A stretch of 64,000 nucleotides of DNA. Origin: Salinirubellus litoreus (GTDB lineage Archaea; Halobacteriota; Halobacteria; Halobacteriales; Haloarculaceae). Location of the stretch: positions 186,001 to 250,000 of the forward strand of contig NZ_CP147842.1 in NCBI RefSeq assembly GCF_037335815.1. The letters are read 5' to 3'. Shown here one piece after another: positions 1-8,481 of this stretch; the first letter of the stretch is position 1, and each line of letters starts with the position of its first letter. The translations under genes were made by a program, and so were the position numbers. Under the pieces are notes generated by a model that saw only the letters and a program-made list of their open reading frames with translations, had not been told where the DNA came from and did not search any database.

Positions 1-62
1 TCGAGCCGGTGCTGAATGCAGTGGTAGTTCGGTAATACTATCCAACAATTCGGGCGGAGCGA

Positions 63-605
63 TTACCCCTCGAACTGATACCGGGCTTCGACAGCGTCGA
101 CGAAATCGAACGCTCGGACCAACTGGACGCGATCCTCGTACCCGTGTTCGGTCAACGCCCGTTCGATCCCTCGAAACGCTGGTAGATCATGCGTGTAGAC
201 GGCGACCGAGTCAACGTCACTACGTTCGAGGAGCATCGCCGTTGCCCCACCGACCTCGGCATCGGCCTGCTCGATATCGTGTTCGGGACGGTCGTCAGCG
301 GCAGCGATGTATCGACGGACCATGTCCATCGTCGCCGAGACTACGGGGTTCGTATAGTCGACTTCCTCGAGGACCTCCACCCACCCAGCCTCGATCGCAT
401 CATCGACCGGCGGTGTTTCATACGGATAGTTCGCTGGCGTCAGCTCCTCGTATACCCGCGACGGTAGGAGGAGGACGATATCGTGGGCTCGGACGGCCCG
501 TTCGAGCAGGGCGACGGTTCCGTGGCGCTCGAAGGTGACGAACAGATTCGTATCGATGACGTATGCCTCCACGTCCGGAAAGAGCGGGTCCGACACTCGA
601 CTCAC
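63..605 (-). CDS. PIN-domain ribonuclease, likely toxin of a TA pair
   Basis: 180 aa, a full-length single PIN domain. Visible acidic residues fit the metal-binding site: D18 in YVIDTN, E53/E54 in VYEEL, D115 in QADAE and D140 in VYTHD. PIN proteins of this type are Mg-dependent RNases, commonly VapC-like toxins. The start codon overlaps the stop of the upstream HTH gene by 4 nt, so the two are translationally coupled, as expected of antitoxin-toxin operons. RNA target unknown. Function inferred from fold and context. Confidence 0.85.
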   Translation of the reverse strand: MSRVSDPLFPDVEAYVIDTNLFVTFERHGTVALLERAVRAHDIVLLLPSRVYEELTPANYPYETPPVDDAIEAGWVEVLEEVDYTNPVVSATMDMVRRYIAAADDRPEHDIEQADAEVGGATAMLLERSDVDSVAVYTHDLPAFRGIERALTEHGYEDRVQLVRAFDFVDAVEARYQFEG

Positions 606-1189
606 TCCCCGCTACGGTCGTCGACCGCCGCGTCCAGCTCGTCAACGTCGGGGCTCGCTTCGAGATCGGGATCGACATCCAGAAGTACGTCGCGCAGTTC
701 CTGCAGGATCGTCTCCGCTTCGAGCACGGGGAGGTCGTGCTCGCGCGCCATGATCCGGGCATTCATTCGGCCCTGGACGTAGTCACGGGCGTACTCAAGA
801 GCGGTCGCTAGGCCACCTACTCCGTGTCGGTCGAGATACAGCTGAATTTTCTCGTTCGTCTCGCGTCGGGCGAGCGCAACGAACAGGGCCGGCGTGATAT
901 GATAGGAGTCGTCGTCCGTCCCAACGTTGAGGTCGATCCGGCGGGCCCGGTATCGATGCGGCTGGGTGTCGGTAACGCGCTCGAGGATGCCGCTCTCGAC
1001 GAGGTGTTTCACGTCCTCGTAGACGGTCGTCGTCGAACTATCGAGCCCTTCAGAGAGTTCCTCGACCGTCGGCGTATCGAGCGTGAGCACCCGGGCATAG
1101 ATCTGCGCATACCGCTGGTTCGTCACGACATCGGAGATGGCGAGCATCGCATCGAGTGGATGTGAGCCCCGGGAAGCGGCGTTGGCCAT
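602..1189 (-). CDS. Winged-helix regulator (DUF7437-like), candidate antitoxin
   Basis: 195 aa from the ATG at 1189 (a GTG lies 9 nt upstream in frame). A winged HTH occupies about residues 25-85 (TPTVEELSEGLDSSTTTVYEDVKHL). The C-terminal half contains the recurring pattern YLDRHGVGGLATALEYA, an M.AREHDLP stretch and an acidic tail. The same C-terminal pattern occurs in two other proteins here (32092-32691 and 34482-35060), defining a three-member paralogue family. It is followed by a PIN gene with an ATGA overlap, so a repressor/antitoxin role for the PIN protein is the likeliest reading; it has not been shown. Confidence 0.8.
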   Translation of the reverse strand: MANAASRGSHPLDAMLAISDVVTNQRYAQIYARVLTLDTPTVEELSEGLDSSTTTVYEDVKHLVESGILERVTDTQPHRYRARRIDLNVGTDDDSYHITPALFVALARRETNEKIQLYLDRHGVGGLATALEYARDYVQGRMNARIMAREHDLPVLEAETILQELRDVLLDVDPDLEASPDVDELDAAVDDRSGE

Positions 1190-1212
1190 GTATTTCACTT
1201 TCCGCGGATTCT

Positions 1213-1434
1213 TTAAAACACTGTCGCCGGACGATTCCTTTGAGTGATTCGGTCACAACACTGAAGAACTACTAGCAGCTGTTGGAGGTCGTTGAGTGAT
1301 AGATTCGCCGGGATTCCGGTACGCTGTTTCAAAGAATCCGCTTCATCCCCGTTTCGTCCAAGGGTTCGCGGATAGTCGGTCACAATAATGTCACAGACAC
1401 CGCTAGTAATTTCGAAACCATCAAAGACTGACAC
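1213..1434 (-). CDS. Doubtful 73-aa ORF or gene remnant
   Basis: This stretch of about 320 bp between the HTH gene and the cupin holds one plausible reading frame (73 aa, with IIVTDYPRTLGRNG in it). Codon use is weaker than in the neighbours and no family is recognised. The IVTDY string faintly recalls a receiver-domain core, but the rest does not support that. It may be a decayed fragment. No other gene is seen in the gap. Confidence 0.2.
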   Translation of the reverse strand: MSVFDGFEITSGVCDIIVTDYPRTLGRNGDEADSLKQRTGIPANLSLNDLQQLLVVLQCCDRITQRNRPATVF

Positions 1435-1513
1435 CGGTGGAATGTGAGGCGGAGAGCACAGGTGATATTCGGAGTTGTGTACGGATTCTCGTCCCGTAAC
1501 TCACCGTCGCTGA

Positions 1514-2056
1514 TTAGTCCGGTATATCGTATCCTAGTACGCGGCCGATGCCAGCCAGGATTTGAAAAGCCCATTGCGGTGGACTTACTGCGCGGATATC
1601 CTCTTCATGTTCTGTCGTCAGCATCGCTATCAACACGATATCACTGAAGCCCCCTGGCGGTAATGACACTCCTCGCTCCGCGACGAGCTGATGAAACCTG
1701 CGGAAGAACTCCTCGTGCTGGAGCGCGGGCTCGTGGATATTGATGAGCTCGACGGGCCTCTTGTTCCTGAACGTATGCGGCGTCCCTGGAGGGACGGTGT
1801 GTTTTTCGCCAGCGGGAACGTCCATCCACTCTCCGTCTTCGTACACTTCCAGAACACCCGAGAGCACTTCGTAGCTCTCCTCGGCGTTTGGGTGAGTGTG
1901 GACAAACGGGCCGTCCTCGGGGACGGATTCAATCTCAAATCGCATTTCCAACAGCTCGCCGTCCGTCTCCTCAGTCGATCTTGTGATTTCCCACCGTCCA
2001 GGGAAATCTCCCCAATCGAGAATACGATCCTGCCTGCTTTGCTCTGTGGCCGTCAT
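1514..2056 (-). CDS. Cupin-domain protein
   Basis: 180 aa from the ATG at 2056. The frame stays open to 2284, but the upstream residues are not protein-like. It has a single-cupin beta-barrel pattern: metal-ligand motif 1 around HTHPNAEESYEVLSG and motif 2 around PPGTPHTFRN. A predicted C-terminal helix ends QILAGIGRVLGYDIPD. Single cupins of this kind are small metalloenzymes or ligand-binding proteins acting on oxygenated or aromatic substrates; substrate unknown. A second cupin with a similar C-terminal extension is at 50853-51401. Confidence 0.85.
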   Translation of the reverse strand: MTATEQSRQDRILDWGDFPGRWEITRSTEETDGELLEMRFEIESVPEDGPFVHTHPNAEESYEVLSGVLEVYEDGEWMDVPAGEKHTVPPGTPHTFRNKRPVELINIHEPALQHEEFFRRFHQLVAERGVSLPPGGFSDIVLIAMLTTEHEEDIRAVSPPQWAFQILAGIGRVLGYDIPD

Positions 2057-2291
2057 GCTGTCGCCCCCAACCAGAAACGGTCGATGTGCGGGTTCGTGTT
2101 GTTTAGTGGTGTCATTGGCTGCCTCCTGTGGCATCCAACCGAGGTCTCGATATTTCTTTTCCGTCCTTCCACGAGACGGACGCCACGTCGCTCGGGTCTT
2201 GCTCCGCAACTGGCAGACGATACTAGAGGCGAGAGTGGACATATATGTTAGGAGAATAATATTTCTCCCATCGAACTGAGGCAAATCCGGG

Positions 2292-3287
2292 TTACGAGGG
2301 AGCGGTTTCAGATTGAAGCCTTCGGTCGAGATCGACGACGTTCATATCGTCGTCCAGCGTGATAGTGAACGTACTCGTCTCGCCCTCGATAGTAATCGAG
2401 GCACGAAGCGGCCCCTTCGAAACAGTGGTCTCGACGCTGCTTTGAAGCAAGCTGACGGCCTCCTCGAAGGAGGGGGAATGGATATCCAGTTCTTGATTGT
2501 CTATCAATCCGGTCGCCATGGCCAGACCGGTGGCAAACATTTCTACCGGCAACCGCTTGGCGAACCCGCAGGTATCACACCGCATGTCTGCCCACACCGA
2601 GAACGGGGTCCCACAGGTGGCGCATGGTTCGCCCCTATGATTTTCGTGCGCTTCACAAACCGTTACTGACGACGAGATGTGGCCTGCACACTCCCGACAA
2701 ATACCGTACATCATGTAGGTAATATCCAGCGCACACCGGTAGAGGCCGGTTGCGAGTGCTTGGTCAGGGTTGCGGGTCGTCATTCCAGCGGCCGGATAAC
2801 TCGTGAGGAACAGCGTCCCCGTCGGTGCCTGGTCCCCGAACAATCCATCGCACTCAGTACACCTGATCCGAAGCCACTGGTCCTCATAAGTGGCCTCTAC
2901 GTGTGCTCCACATAACGGACAATCGTCTTCGATCTCCGTAGAGAAGTCGAGTCGGTCCGTTCCGGAAACAGCTATTACCGTTCTGGCAATTTGTTTGCCC
3001 GCACCGCTCAAGCGGTATCCATCATCAGTGCGGCGGATGAAATGAGGGGCCAGTTGTGAGAGGTGGTAGTTGAATTTTCCATTATCGTCGATATCAACCT
3101 CATTTTGCAACCCGGAATACGACATCGTATTGGCTGTATCAGAGCCGTCATCGTATTCGTGAGCAGCGTCTGCACGCCAGAGAACCCGGATAATCTCTAA
3201 CCGGATTTCATTTCCTAGAATGGCAAAGGCCTCATTTGGCGAGAGTCCATCAAGGTCCAGATCGGGAGTGAACCGAGTTTGATCCAT
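2292..3287 (-). CDS. Winged-helix / zinc-ribbon transcriptional regulator (DUF7347-DUF7351 type)
   Basis: 331 aa from the ATG at 3287 (MDQTRF); the ORF extends upstream without protein-like sequence. An ArsR-like winged helix spans about residues 15-105 (SPNEAFAILGNEIRLEIIRVLW, then GKFNYHLSQL). Cys pairs follow: CPLCG/CTECD, CRECA/CEAH and CATCG/CDTCG, suggesting two or more zinc ribbons, and a beta-rich tail ends TFTITLDDDMNVVDLDRR. The same architecture recurs at 11446-12960 and 20608-21531 and as a truncated remnant at 9387-9845. Probably a one-component regulator of a neighbouring enzyme gene; ligand unknown. Confidence 0.85.
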   Translation of the reverse strand: MDQTRFTPDLDLDGLSPNEAFAILGNEIRLEIIRVLWRADAAHEYDDGSDTANTMSYSGLQNEVDIDDNGKFNYHLSQLAPHFIRRTDDGYRLSGAGKQIARTVIAVSGTDRLDFSTEIEDDCPLCGAHVEATYEDQWLRIRCTECDGLFGDQAPTGTLFLTSYPAAGMTTRNPDQALATGLYRCALDITYMMYGICRECAGHISSSVTVCEAHENHRGEPCATCGTPFSVWADMRCDTCGFAKRLPVEMFATGLAMATGLIDNQELDIHSPSFEEAVSLLQSSVETTVSKGPLRASITIEGETSTFTITLDDDMNVVDLDRRLQSETAPS

Positions 3288-3460
3288 GGTAACTAATCGC
3301 GTGGCAGAACGAATAAACGTACCTCTAGGAATGTTCCGCAGGTTGATCCAATTACACGATATCCGTACGTATTTACTAGAACCTCGACAACGGACCAGTC
3401 CGTATGGACGAACAGCGTACCGGTGATGTGTAGGATGCCGTGAGAGGGTTCGTATTGATA

Positions 3461-3605
3461 TCAATGACCGATTTGATTACCTCAATCCGCCACCGAGTCG
3501 TGGAACGCGAATCCAGGCCAGCGATGACCCCCGACACGAATCGTCACAAATTCTACGCGGATTCAGTAATGATATCCGCGGCGGGGAGTAGAGTTCCTGA
3601 AACAG
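3461..3605. repeat. Imperfect direct repeat, left copy
   Basis: About 145 bp closely resembling 5402-5545, roughly three quarters identical with a few 1-nt gaps. Shared blocks include GATGACCGA, GAATCCA.GCCAG, GACACGA.TCGT and CAGTAATG. The copies flank the FAD monooxygenase gene. Minus-strand translations are also similar in short stretches (SSLAWI), so both may be remnants of one coding sequence. Confidence 0.65.
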
Positions 3606-3650
3606 CCGAAAACGCCGGATAAGGCAAAAGTGGACTCGCTAGGAATCCGT

Positions 3651-3902
3651 TTAATCCCTGTGCTGTCCGGGGGTTTGTGTGGCAGTAGAATCTTCGCACT
3701 CGTCGATCAAGTCGCCGACCGCCTCAATGATAGAGTGTAGAGCTTGGTTTTCTCGGTCGGGAGTACTCGATGCCGGACGGGATCTCGTCTGTGGCTCCCG
3801 GCTCATGATGCTCGCCTCACAGAGTTCCTGTAGACCATCCGCCAGCGTCGTCAGGCATCCTGAATACCGGGCACGGTTCAGCAAGCGCTGTAATCGTATC
3901 AC
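3651..3902 (-). CDS. Small hypothetical protein
   Basis: 83 aa from a GTG at 3902; an internal ATG at 3806 would give 51 aa. No family recognised. The sequence is helix-prone with an acidic C-terminus (AVGDLIDECED). It is divergent from the FAD monooxygenase, and its putative start lies inside the inverted repeat at 3902-3930, so either the start is wrong or the repeat autoregulates it. Confidence 0.35.
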   Translation of the reverse strand: MIRLQRLLNRARYSGCLTTLADGLQELCEASIMSREPQTRSRPASSTPDRENQALHSIIEAVGDLIDECEDSTATQTPGQHRD

Positions 3903-3930
3903 ATCTATGTGCTAGCACTTAACATAGATG
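3902..3930. promoter_or_regulatory. Inverted-repeat operator candidate upstream of the FAD monooxygenase
   Basis: A perfect 9-bp inverted repeat, CATCTATGT and ACATAGATG, separated by 11 nt, ends 32 nt before the ATG at 3963. Size and position fit a dimeric winged-helix regulator. The regulator is unknown; the zinc-ribbon regulator at 2292-3287 is the nearest candidate. Confidence 0.55.
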
Positions 3931-3962
3931 GGTGGCGATAACGTATGAGACGGGAGATTGCC

Positions 3963-5312
3963 ATGACGTTAGCTACTGTTCCCGAGTACGGTTCTGCCCA
4001 AACCACTCGTAAGGCCGGGCATGCAGTTGTTGCGGGGGCGGGAATGGCGGGACTGCTGGCAGCCCGCGTGTTGGCGGATCATTTCGAGCAAGTGATGATC
4101 GTCGAGAAGGATTCACTGCCGGATGCCCCCGTGACCCGAAAGGGGGTTCCGCAGGCAAACCACATTCACAACCTGCACGAAGCCGGGAGAAGAACACTCG
4201 AAGATCTATTTCCCGGTTTTAGCGAGGATTTGATCGCTGCTGGAGGGAACCGAATCGAGATCAACAGCGACTCTCGCGTGTTCATCGAGGGGGACGTGCT
4301 GGCTCACGGACCGGGTCGATTACCGATGTATTGTGCCAGTCGGCCGCTGTTCGAATTGGTCACGCGACGGCGAGTTGACGACGTCGATAATATCTCGCTC
4401 CGGGAACACTGCCAGTTCATCGATTACATCGTCGGGGAGACGGCACCGAACGTCGAGGGGATATCGATACGTCAGGACGGGCGTACAGAAGAGATCCCTG
4501 CGAACCTGGTTGTCGATGCGACTGGACGAACCTCCCGAACCCCGGACTGGCTGGCGGAACACGATTATCCGACGCCGACGGTCGATGAAGTTCATATTGA
4601 CGTGGTATACAGCACTGCTCTCGTCAATCGACCTGTGGATGCACAGCAAACGCGTGTTGTTCTGCCGAACCCCCCGCGCAAACGCGGCGGTGGCATGTTT
4701 CCGGTCGAAAACGGCCGGTGGATGATGACGCTCTTCGGGGTCCATGGCGAACACGCCCCACCGGATCCCGAGGGTTTCGCTGACTTCGCCGCCAGCTTGC
4801 CGATCCCTGATTTCAAGCGTGTTATCGACGAGTACGGGCTGGCAAGCGAAATGATCGAGCAGTATCCGTTCCCCTCGAACAAGCGGGTCAGGTACGAGGA
4901 GATCGACCGCTTTCCCGACGGGTTAGTCGTGGTTGGTGATGGAATAGCCAGTTTCAATCCGATCTACGGCCAGGGTATGTCGGTCGCTGCGCTCGAAGCC
5001 CTCCAGCTACACCACGTCCTCGCGGCGGACGGAACCGACGACCTTGCACATCGGTTCTTCCAGCGAGCCGAAACTGTCGTCGACGACGCCTGGATGCTCG
5101 CAGTCGGCTCTGATTTCCAGTTTCCACAGACCACCGGGCCCAAACCCACCGGGACAGATCTCATCAACAAGTATCTCTCGCGGCTGTTACGGAAGGCTCG
5201 GACGGATGGCAAAGTCGCTGATGCGTTCAACAGGGTCATTATCATGGAAGAGCGCCCGACCTCGCTGTTCCGGCCCCGCATCCTGTGGCGAGTCCTCACG
5301 CCAAGTATCTGA
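3963..5312 (+). CDS. FAD-dependent monooxygenase (2-polyprenyl-6-methoxyphenol hydroxylase-like)
   Basis: 449 aa from the ATG at 3963, chosen because GGGAG lies 6 nt upstream; an ATG at 3945 is also in frame. The N-terminal Rossmann motif is GAGMAGLLAARVLADHF, followed by the family-typical GVPQANHIHNLHEAGRR and LFPGF segments. The second FAD motif is VVVGDGIASFNPIYGQGMS. These enzymes hydroxylate or epoxidise aromatic and isoprenoid substrates using NAD(P)H and O2. It stands alone between two copies of an imperfect 145-bp repeat and has an operator-like inverted repeat upstream. Substrate unknown. Confidence 0.85.
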   Translation: MTLATVPEYGSAQTTRKAGHAVVAGAGMAGLLAARVLADHFEQVMIVEKDSLPDAPVTRKGVPQANHIHNLHEAGRRTLEDLFPGFSEDLIAAGGNRIEINSDSRVFIEGDVLAHGPGRLPMYCASRPLFELVTRRRVDDVDNISLREHCQFIDYIVGETAPNVEGISIRQDGRTEEIPANLVVDATGRTSRTPDWLAEHDYPTPTVDEVHIDVVYSTALVNRPVDAQQTRVVLPNPPRKRGGGMFPVENGRWMMTLFGVHGEHAPPDPEGFADFAASLPIPDFKRVIDEYGLASEMIEQYPFPSNKRVRYEEIDRFPDGLVVVGDGIASFNPIYGQGMSVAALEALQLHHVLAADGTDDLAHRFFQRAETVVDDAWMLAVGSDFQFPQTTGPKPTGTDLINKYLSRLLRKARTDGKVADAFNRVIIMEERPTSLFRPRILWRVLTPSI

Positions 5313-5401
5313 ATCGAGCAATGAACGAACATCCACCTGCAGAACAGAGTTACACCACTCGTGATACGTGGAACGGTGTAGCGCACGACAGGTTATTTCG
5401 G

Positions 5402-5545
5402 AATCGATGACCGATTGATCACCTCCCGCGTTTCCGAATCACCGAACGGAATCCAAGCCAGTGATGACCGCTGACACGAGTCGTAACGAATTCTCCACGG
5501 TTCCAGTAATGCCATACTCAGTGGACAGTAGAGGTTCTGAAAACC
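5402..5545. repeat. Imperfect direct repeat, right copy
   Basis: Partner of 3461-3605, in the same orientation. It fills most of the 338-bp gap between the FAD monooxygenase and the AhpD-like gene. Nothing else is recognised in that gap. Confidence 0.65.
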
Positions 5546-5650
5546 TACGATCGCGTGCCTACCTCGATCAGGAATCTGCTCACTATCGTACTGTGGAATG
5601 GCTAGTAAGGTCATATCAGCCAATACTGAACCCGATCGACTCGATCGGGG

Positions 5651-6052
5651 TCAGTCGTCCGCCGTGGATTCCTCTTGTTCCCTGAGGTGCTCAAAGATAT
5701 CGTCCGTCTCGGCGGCGAAGTCGTCGTGCTCATATTCGTTTCCGTGCAGCAGCGTTGAGAAGTACCGGGTACTGCCAGCGAGGTTGACTGCCTCTTCGAT
5801 TCCGGCCTCCGAGACATCCGCGAATCGTGCTTCTTCTTTGTGGAAGTAGGCGCAGTAGGGACACTGCATAGCGGCGGCTGCACTCACTCCGGCGAGCGCT
5901 TTCTCGCGCGGGGACAGCTCGGTTTCGGCAAGGAGCAGGTCCCGAAATATCCCCCAACTGTGGTCGCTTGCCGGCTCTGCCATGATCTGCATAAAGCCGG
6001 GTACCTGTCCGAACGTTTTTTCGATCTCCCGTACTGTCTGTTCTGATGCCAT
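5651..6052 (-). CDS. AhpD-like / carboxymuconolactone decarboxylase-family protein
   Basis: 133 aa, all-helical. The peroxidase-type motif is present: an E..L(S)PREKALAGVSAAAAMQCPYC segment followed by AYFHKEEA, i.e. CxxC with a downstream His, as in AhpD-type thiol peroxidases. Family members reduce peroxides or act as gamma-carboxymuconolactone decarboxylase. The intact CxxC favours the redox role. It lies downstream of, and co-directional with, the SnoaL-MT-OsmC operon but 360 bp away, so probably has its own promoter. Confidence 0.85.
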   Translation of the reverse strand: MASEQTVREIEKTFGQVPGFMQIMAEPASDHSWGIFRDLLLAETELSPREKALAGVSAAAAMQCPYCAYFHKEEARFADVSEAGIEEAVNLAGSTRYFSTLLHGNEYEHDDFAAETDDIFEHLREQEESTADD

Positions 6053-6412
6053 GTCGTACCCTCCCGCAAACTACCAATAGGACTGCGAGGGCCACAACGT
6101 TACCTCGTAAAATTCTGGCACCGTCTGCCGTCAACGCAGTCGCTGGAAATCAGTCAACATCTGCAAAGGGAATCAATCATGTAGAGAAACGGGCCGTGTC
6201 GTCCGGTACTGGTCGATCTGGTGCAGGAACGATAGTGAGAGATACGCGCGGTCTATGCAGCAGTGTCATCCTCTACTGCTGGATTCCTGCCATCACCGTA
6301 GTCACCGATTCAGCGAGTGCATTCGGCAGAACGGTATCTACAGAGCATGTTGTATTGTCTGCAAGAGGATTCTACAGTGAGATGTGATGAAAATACGGAT
6401 ATATATCCTGGT
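6053..6412. other. Non-coding gap
   Basis: 360 bp between the AhpD-like gene and the SnoaL-like gene. It is moderately AT-rich near 6385-6410. No convincing ORF, RNA gene or repeat is seen. It must contain the promoter of the AhpD-like gene. Confidence 0.5.
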
Positions 6413-6856
6413 TTACTCTCCGGGCGGTTCGACGAGGCCGACCTGCAGGAACAGACCGTATAGATCAGGGAAGCTGATCACTTCTACCACCTTCCCGTCG
6501 TTGAACCGGTAGTACACGAAGTCCCATGCCTCGACCGAGGCACCGGTCGGCTCGACGCCCATTAGGTTACCTTCGTGGGTTCCCCCGAATGTGCAATACG
6601 CCATCACTTTGTCGTCTTCGGCGACGACTTCATGGGCTCGAAAGAACAAATCCGGGAATCCCGCCCGGACCATTCTGAGGTTGTCCTTGTACGCTTCTCG
6701 TCCATGAACTTGTCCACCTAGGTGGTCTGGTTTATCGAATACTACGTCTTCGGCTATTACGTCATCAAGCACGTTCTCATCCCCGCCGTCCCAAACATCA
6801 TAGATCTGTTGTGCTGCTCGTTTGTTCGCTTCTTGCTGGTCTTGTGATTCTGCCAT
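6413..6856 (-). CDS. SnoaL-like (NTF2-fold) ester cyclase-type protein
   Basis: 147 aa. The NTF2-like pattern is clear: an N-terminal helix (KRAAQQIYDVWDGGD), VLDDVIAEDVVFD, then GREAYKDNLRMVRAGFPD, HEVVAEDDKVMAYCTFGGTHEG, and YRFNDGKVVEVISFPD near the end. SnoaL-like proteins catalyse aldol-type cyclisation in polyketide pathways, but most archaeal members are uncharacterised. It is last in a three-gene operon after OsmC (7644-8249) and the methyltransferase (6863-7630), with a 6-nt gap. Related proteins are at 14988-15398 and 53663-54124. Confidence 0.82.
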   Translation of the reverse strand: MAESQDQQEANKRAAQQIYDVWDGGDENVLDDVIAEDVVFDKPDHLGGQVHGREAYKDNLRMVRAGFPDLFFRAHEVVAEDDKVMAYCTFGGTHEGNLMGVEPTGASVEAWDFVYYRFNDGKVVEVISFPDLYGLFLQVGLVEPPGE

Positions 6857-6862
6857 GGCAAT

Positions 6863-7630
6863 TCACTTGATTGCCGCGAGTGAGATGCTCTTGACGCCGT
6901 ACTTCTGACAGGCGTTCGCCGCCTGTTCCGAAATAAACTCGTATTCAGTGTTCTCTTGGACCTCCACGAGGTCGAAGCCAGCGCTTTCGATCAGCGACGT
7001 GTAGCTGTCGACCTGTTCGGCACCACCGATACAGGCGGCCCACAGATCCGCGTCGGACTTGATGCTCTCGGGCATCTGCTGTTCGCTGATGATGTCGGAC
7101 AGAGCCAACCGTCCGCCCGGTTTGAGCACCCGGTTCGCCTCCTCGAATACCGTCCCCTTCTCGGCGGAGAGGTTGATCACCCCGTTCGAGATCACCGCAT
7201 CGAACGAGGCGTCCGCGAACGGGAGGTCCTCGATATAGCCCTCGCGGAACGTGAGGTTGTGGAAGCCGTTGTTCGTTGCGAGGTCGGTAGCCTTCTCGAC
7301 CTGCTCTGTGGTCATGTCGATTCCTGTCACTGTTCCCGTCTCAGTCACGTGTAGTCCGGCGACAAAGGCGTCCATCCCCCAGCCACTACCGAGATCGAGC
7401 ACGTCCGCACCTGATTCGAGTTCTGCCAAGTCGAAGTAGTAACCGACACCCGCGAACGAGTCGATCGCCGCGTCCGGAACGTAGTCGAGGTCGTCGGGGT
7501 CGTACCCGAGGCGGACGGCGAGGTCGCGCCCCGTCTCGAAGTGGAACTCGGCGTTGGCGGACTCCGCGACGTCCTGGTACATCGACTTGACCTCGCGTTC
7601 GAGTTTGTCCGTGTCGAGTGCTTCGCTCAT
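6863..7630 (-). CDS. SAM methyltransferase, ArsM-like but lacking the N-terminal cysteine
   Basis: 255 aa. Class I SAM fold: motif I VLDLGSGWGMDAFVA, motif II/III GIDMTTEQVEKA and FREGYIEDLPFADASFD, and post-I RVLKPGGRLALSDI. The layout resembles arsenite methyltransferases (SFAGVG before motif I; AACIGGAEQ downstream), but the segment that holds a conserved Cys in ArsM reads SFAGVGYYF here, so true As(III) methylation is doubtful. Second gene of an operon, 13 nt after OsmC and 6 nt before the SnoaL-like gene. Substrate unknown, possibly a small thiol or aromatic compound. Confidence 0.85.
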   Translation of the reverse strand: MSEALDTDKLEREVKSMYQDVAESANAEFHFETGRDLAVRLGYDPDDLDYVPDAAIDSFAGVGYYFDLAELESGADVLDLGSGWGMDAFVAGLHVTETGTVTGIDMTTEQVEKATDLATNNGFHNLTFREGYIEDLPFADASFDAVISNGVINLSAEKGTVFEEANRVLKPGGRLALSDIISEQQMPESIKSDADLWAACIGGAEQVDSYTSLIESAGFDLVEVQENTEYEFISEQAANACQKYGVKSISLAAIK

Positions 7631-7643
7631 CGGTGGTCACCGG

Positions 7644-8249
7644 TTAGTCGTCTCCCGCCACCTCGGCGGGCGTAGCGACGGTCATCTCAACGTCCTGAGC
7701 GAGCGAGACGAGCGTGTAGACGGGTGCTCGTCGTGCCCACTCGTCGATCAGGTCCTGGTCGAGGTCCTCGCCGTCGATTTCGACCTCGGCGGTTAGGTTC
7801 TCGAAGACTGTGTCGGCCCCTTTGAGTTCCTTGAGGCTGAACAGCACCGCTGGATCGAAATCGGTCCGAACACGCGTCTGGAGGTGTTCGATGTCGACAT
7901 CGTTGGCGGCGGCGTTGATAGAAATGCCGACGTTGATACAGGCTGCCAGCGCCGATAGCGCCGCTTCGACCGGCTCTAATCGGTCGGTCGCGCCCATCCA
8001 TCCACCAGCGTCCAGCACTTCCTTCCAGCCGCCGTAGGGAATCGTGTATTCACGCGTGTCACGAGAAATCGTCTCCCCTCCGAGCTCGTAGCTATCGATC
8101 TTTGCCAGGCTGTGCGCGGCTGTCCCTTCGTATGTCGCGGACGCTCCGAGTCCAAGTTGAACGGCTTCTGGATTCTCTGCTGCGTGTGCGGCGAACCCTT
8201 CGAGTGTTTCGAGTTCGATACCATGTGCAGTTTGCTGGTCGTCAGTCAT
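7644..8249 (-). CDS. OsmC-family protein
   Basis: 201 aa. OsmC/Ohr-like: the central helix has LEPVEAALSALAACINVGISI with the conserved Cys, followed by beta strands. The second Cys expected in the CPV motif is replaced (RRAPVYTLV), so this is not a standard two-cysteine Ohr peroxidase and is more like YhfA-type OsmC proteins. First gene of the OsmC - methyltransferase - SnoaL operon. Likely handles oxidised or thiol-reactive small molecules; role inferred. Confidence 0.85.
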   Translation of the reverse strand: MTDDQQTAHGIELETLEGFAAHAAENPEAVQLGLGASATYEGTAAHSLAKIDSYELGGETISRDTREYTIPYGGWKEVLDAGGWMGATDRLEPVEAALSALAACINVGISINAAANDVDIEHLQTRVRTDFDPAVLFSLKELKGADTVFENLTAEVEIDGEDLDQDLIDEWARRAPVYTLVSLAQDVEMTVATPAEVAGDD

Positions 8250-8481
8250 GTGGGTTGCCTCCCTCCCAAAGTCACTACCACGCCGAGGCTGTTGTAGCTA
8301 ATTCGTGCCAATTCTGCAGGGGCTGCCGTTCCTGTACCGACTGAAAAACACTCAACTGCTACTATCCTGAACCCGGTTGTGGCGGAACCGGGTCCTGCTC
8401 ACCGCTGCTCGTCACCGCTCCATGGAACCCGCTGCGAATACTTCAGATCTGGTATCGAAATCACACACGTCGCTGGAGTCG

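Noticed and set aside
6863..7630. arsM arsenite methyltransferase call
   Set aside because: The N-terminal cysteine motif is replaced and no arsenic genes are nearby, so kept as a generic methyltransferase.
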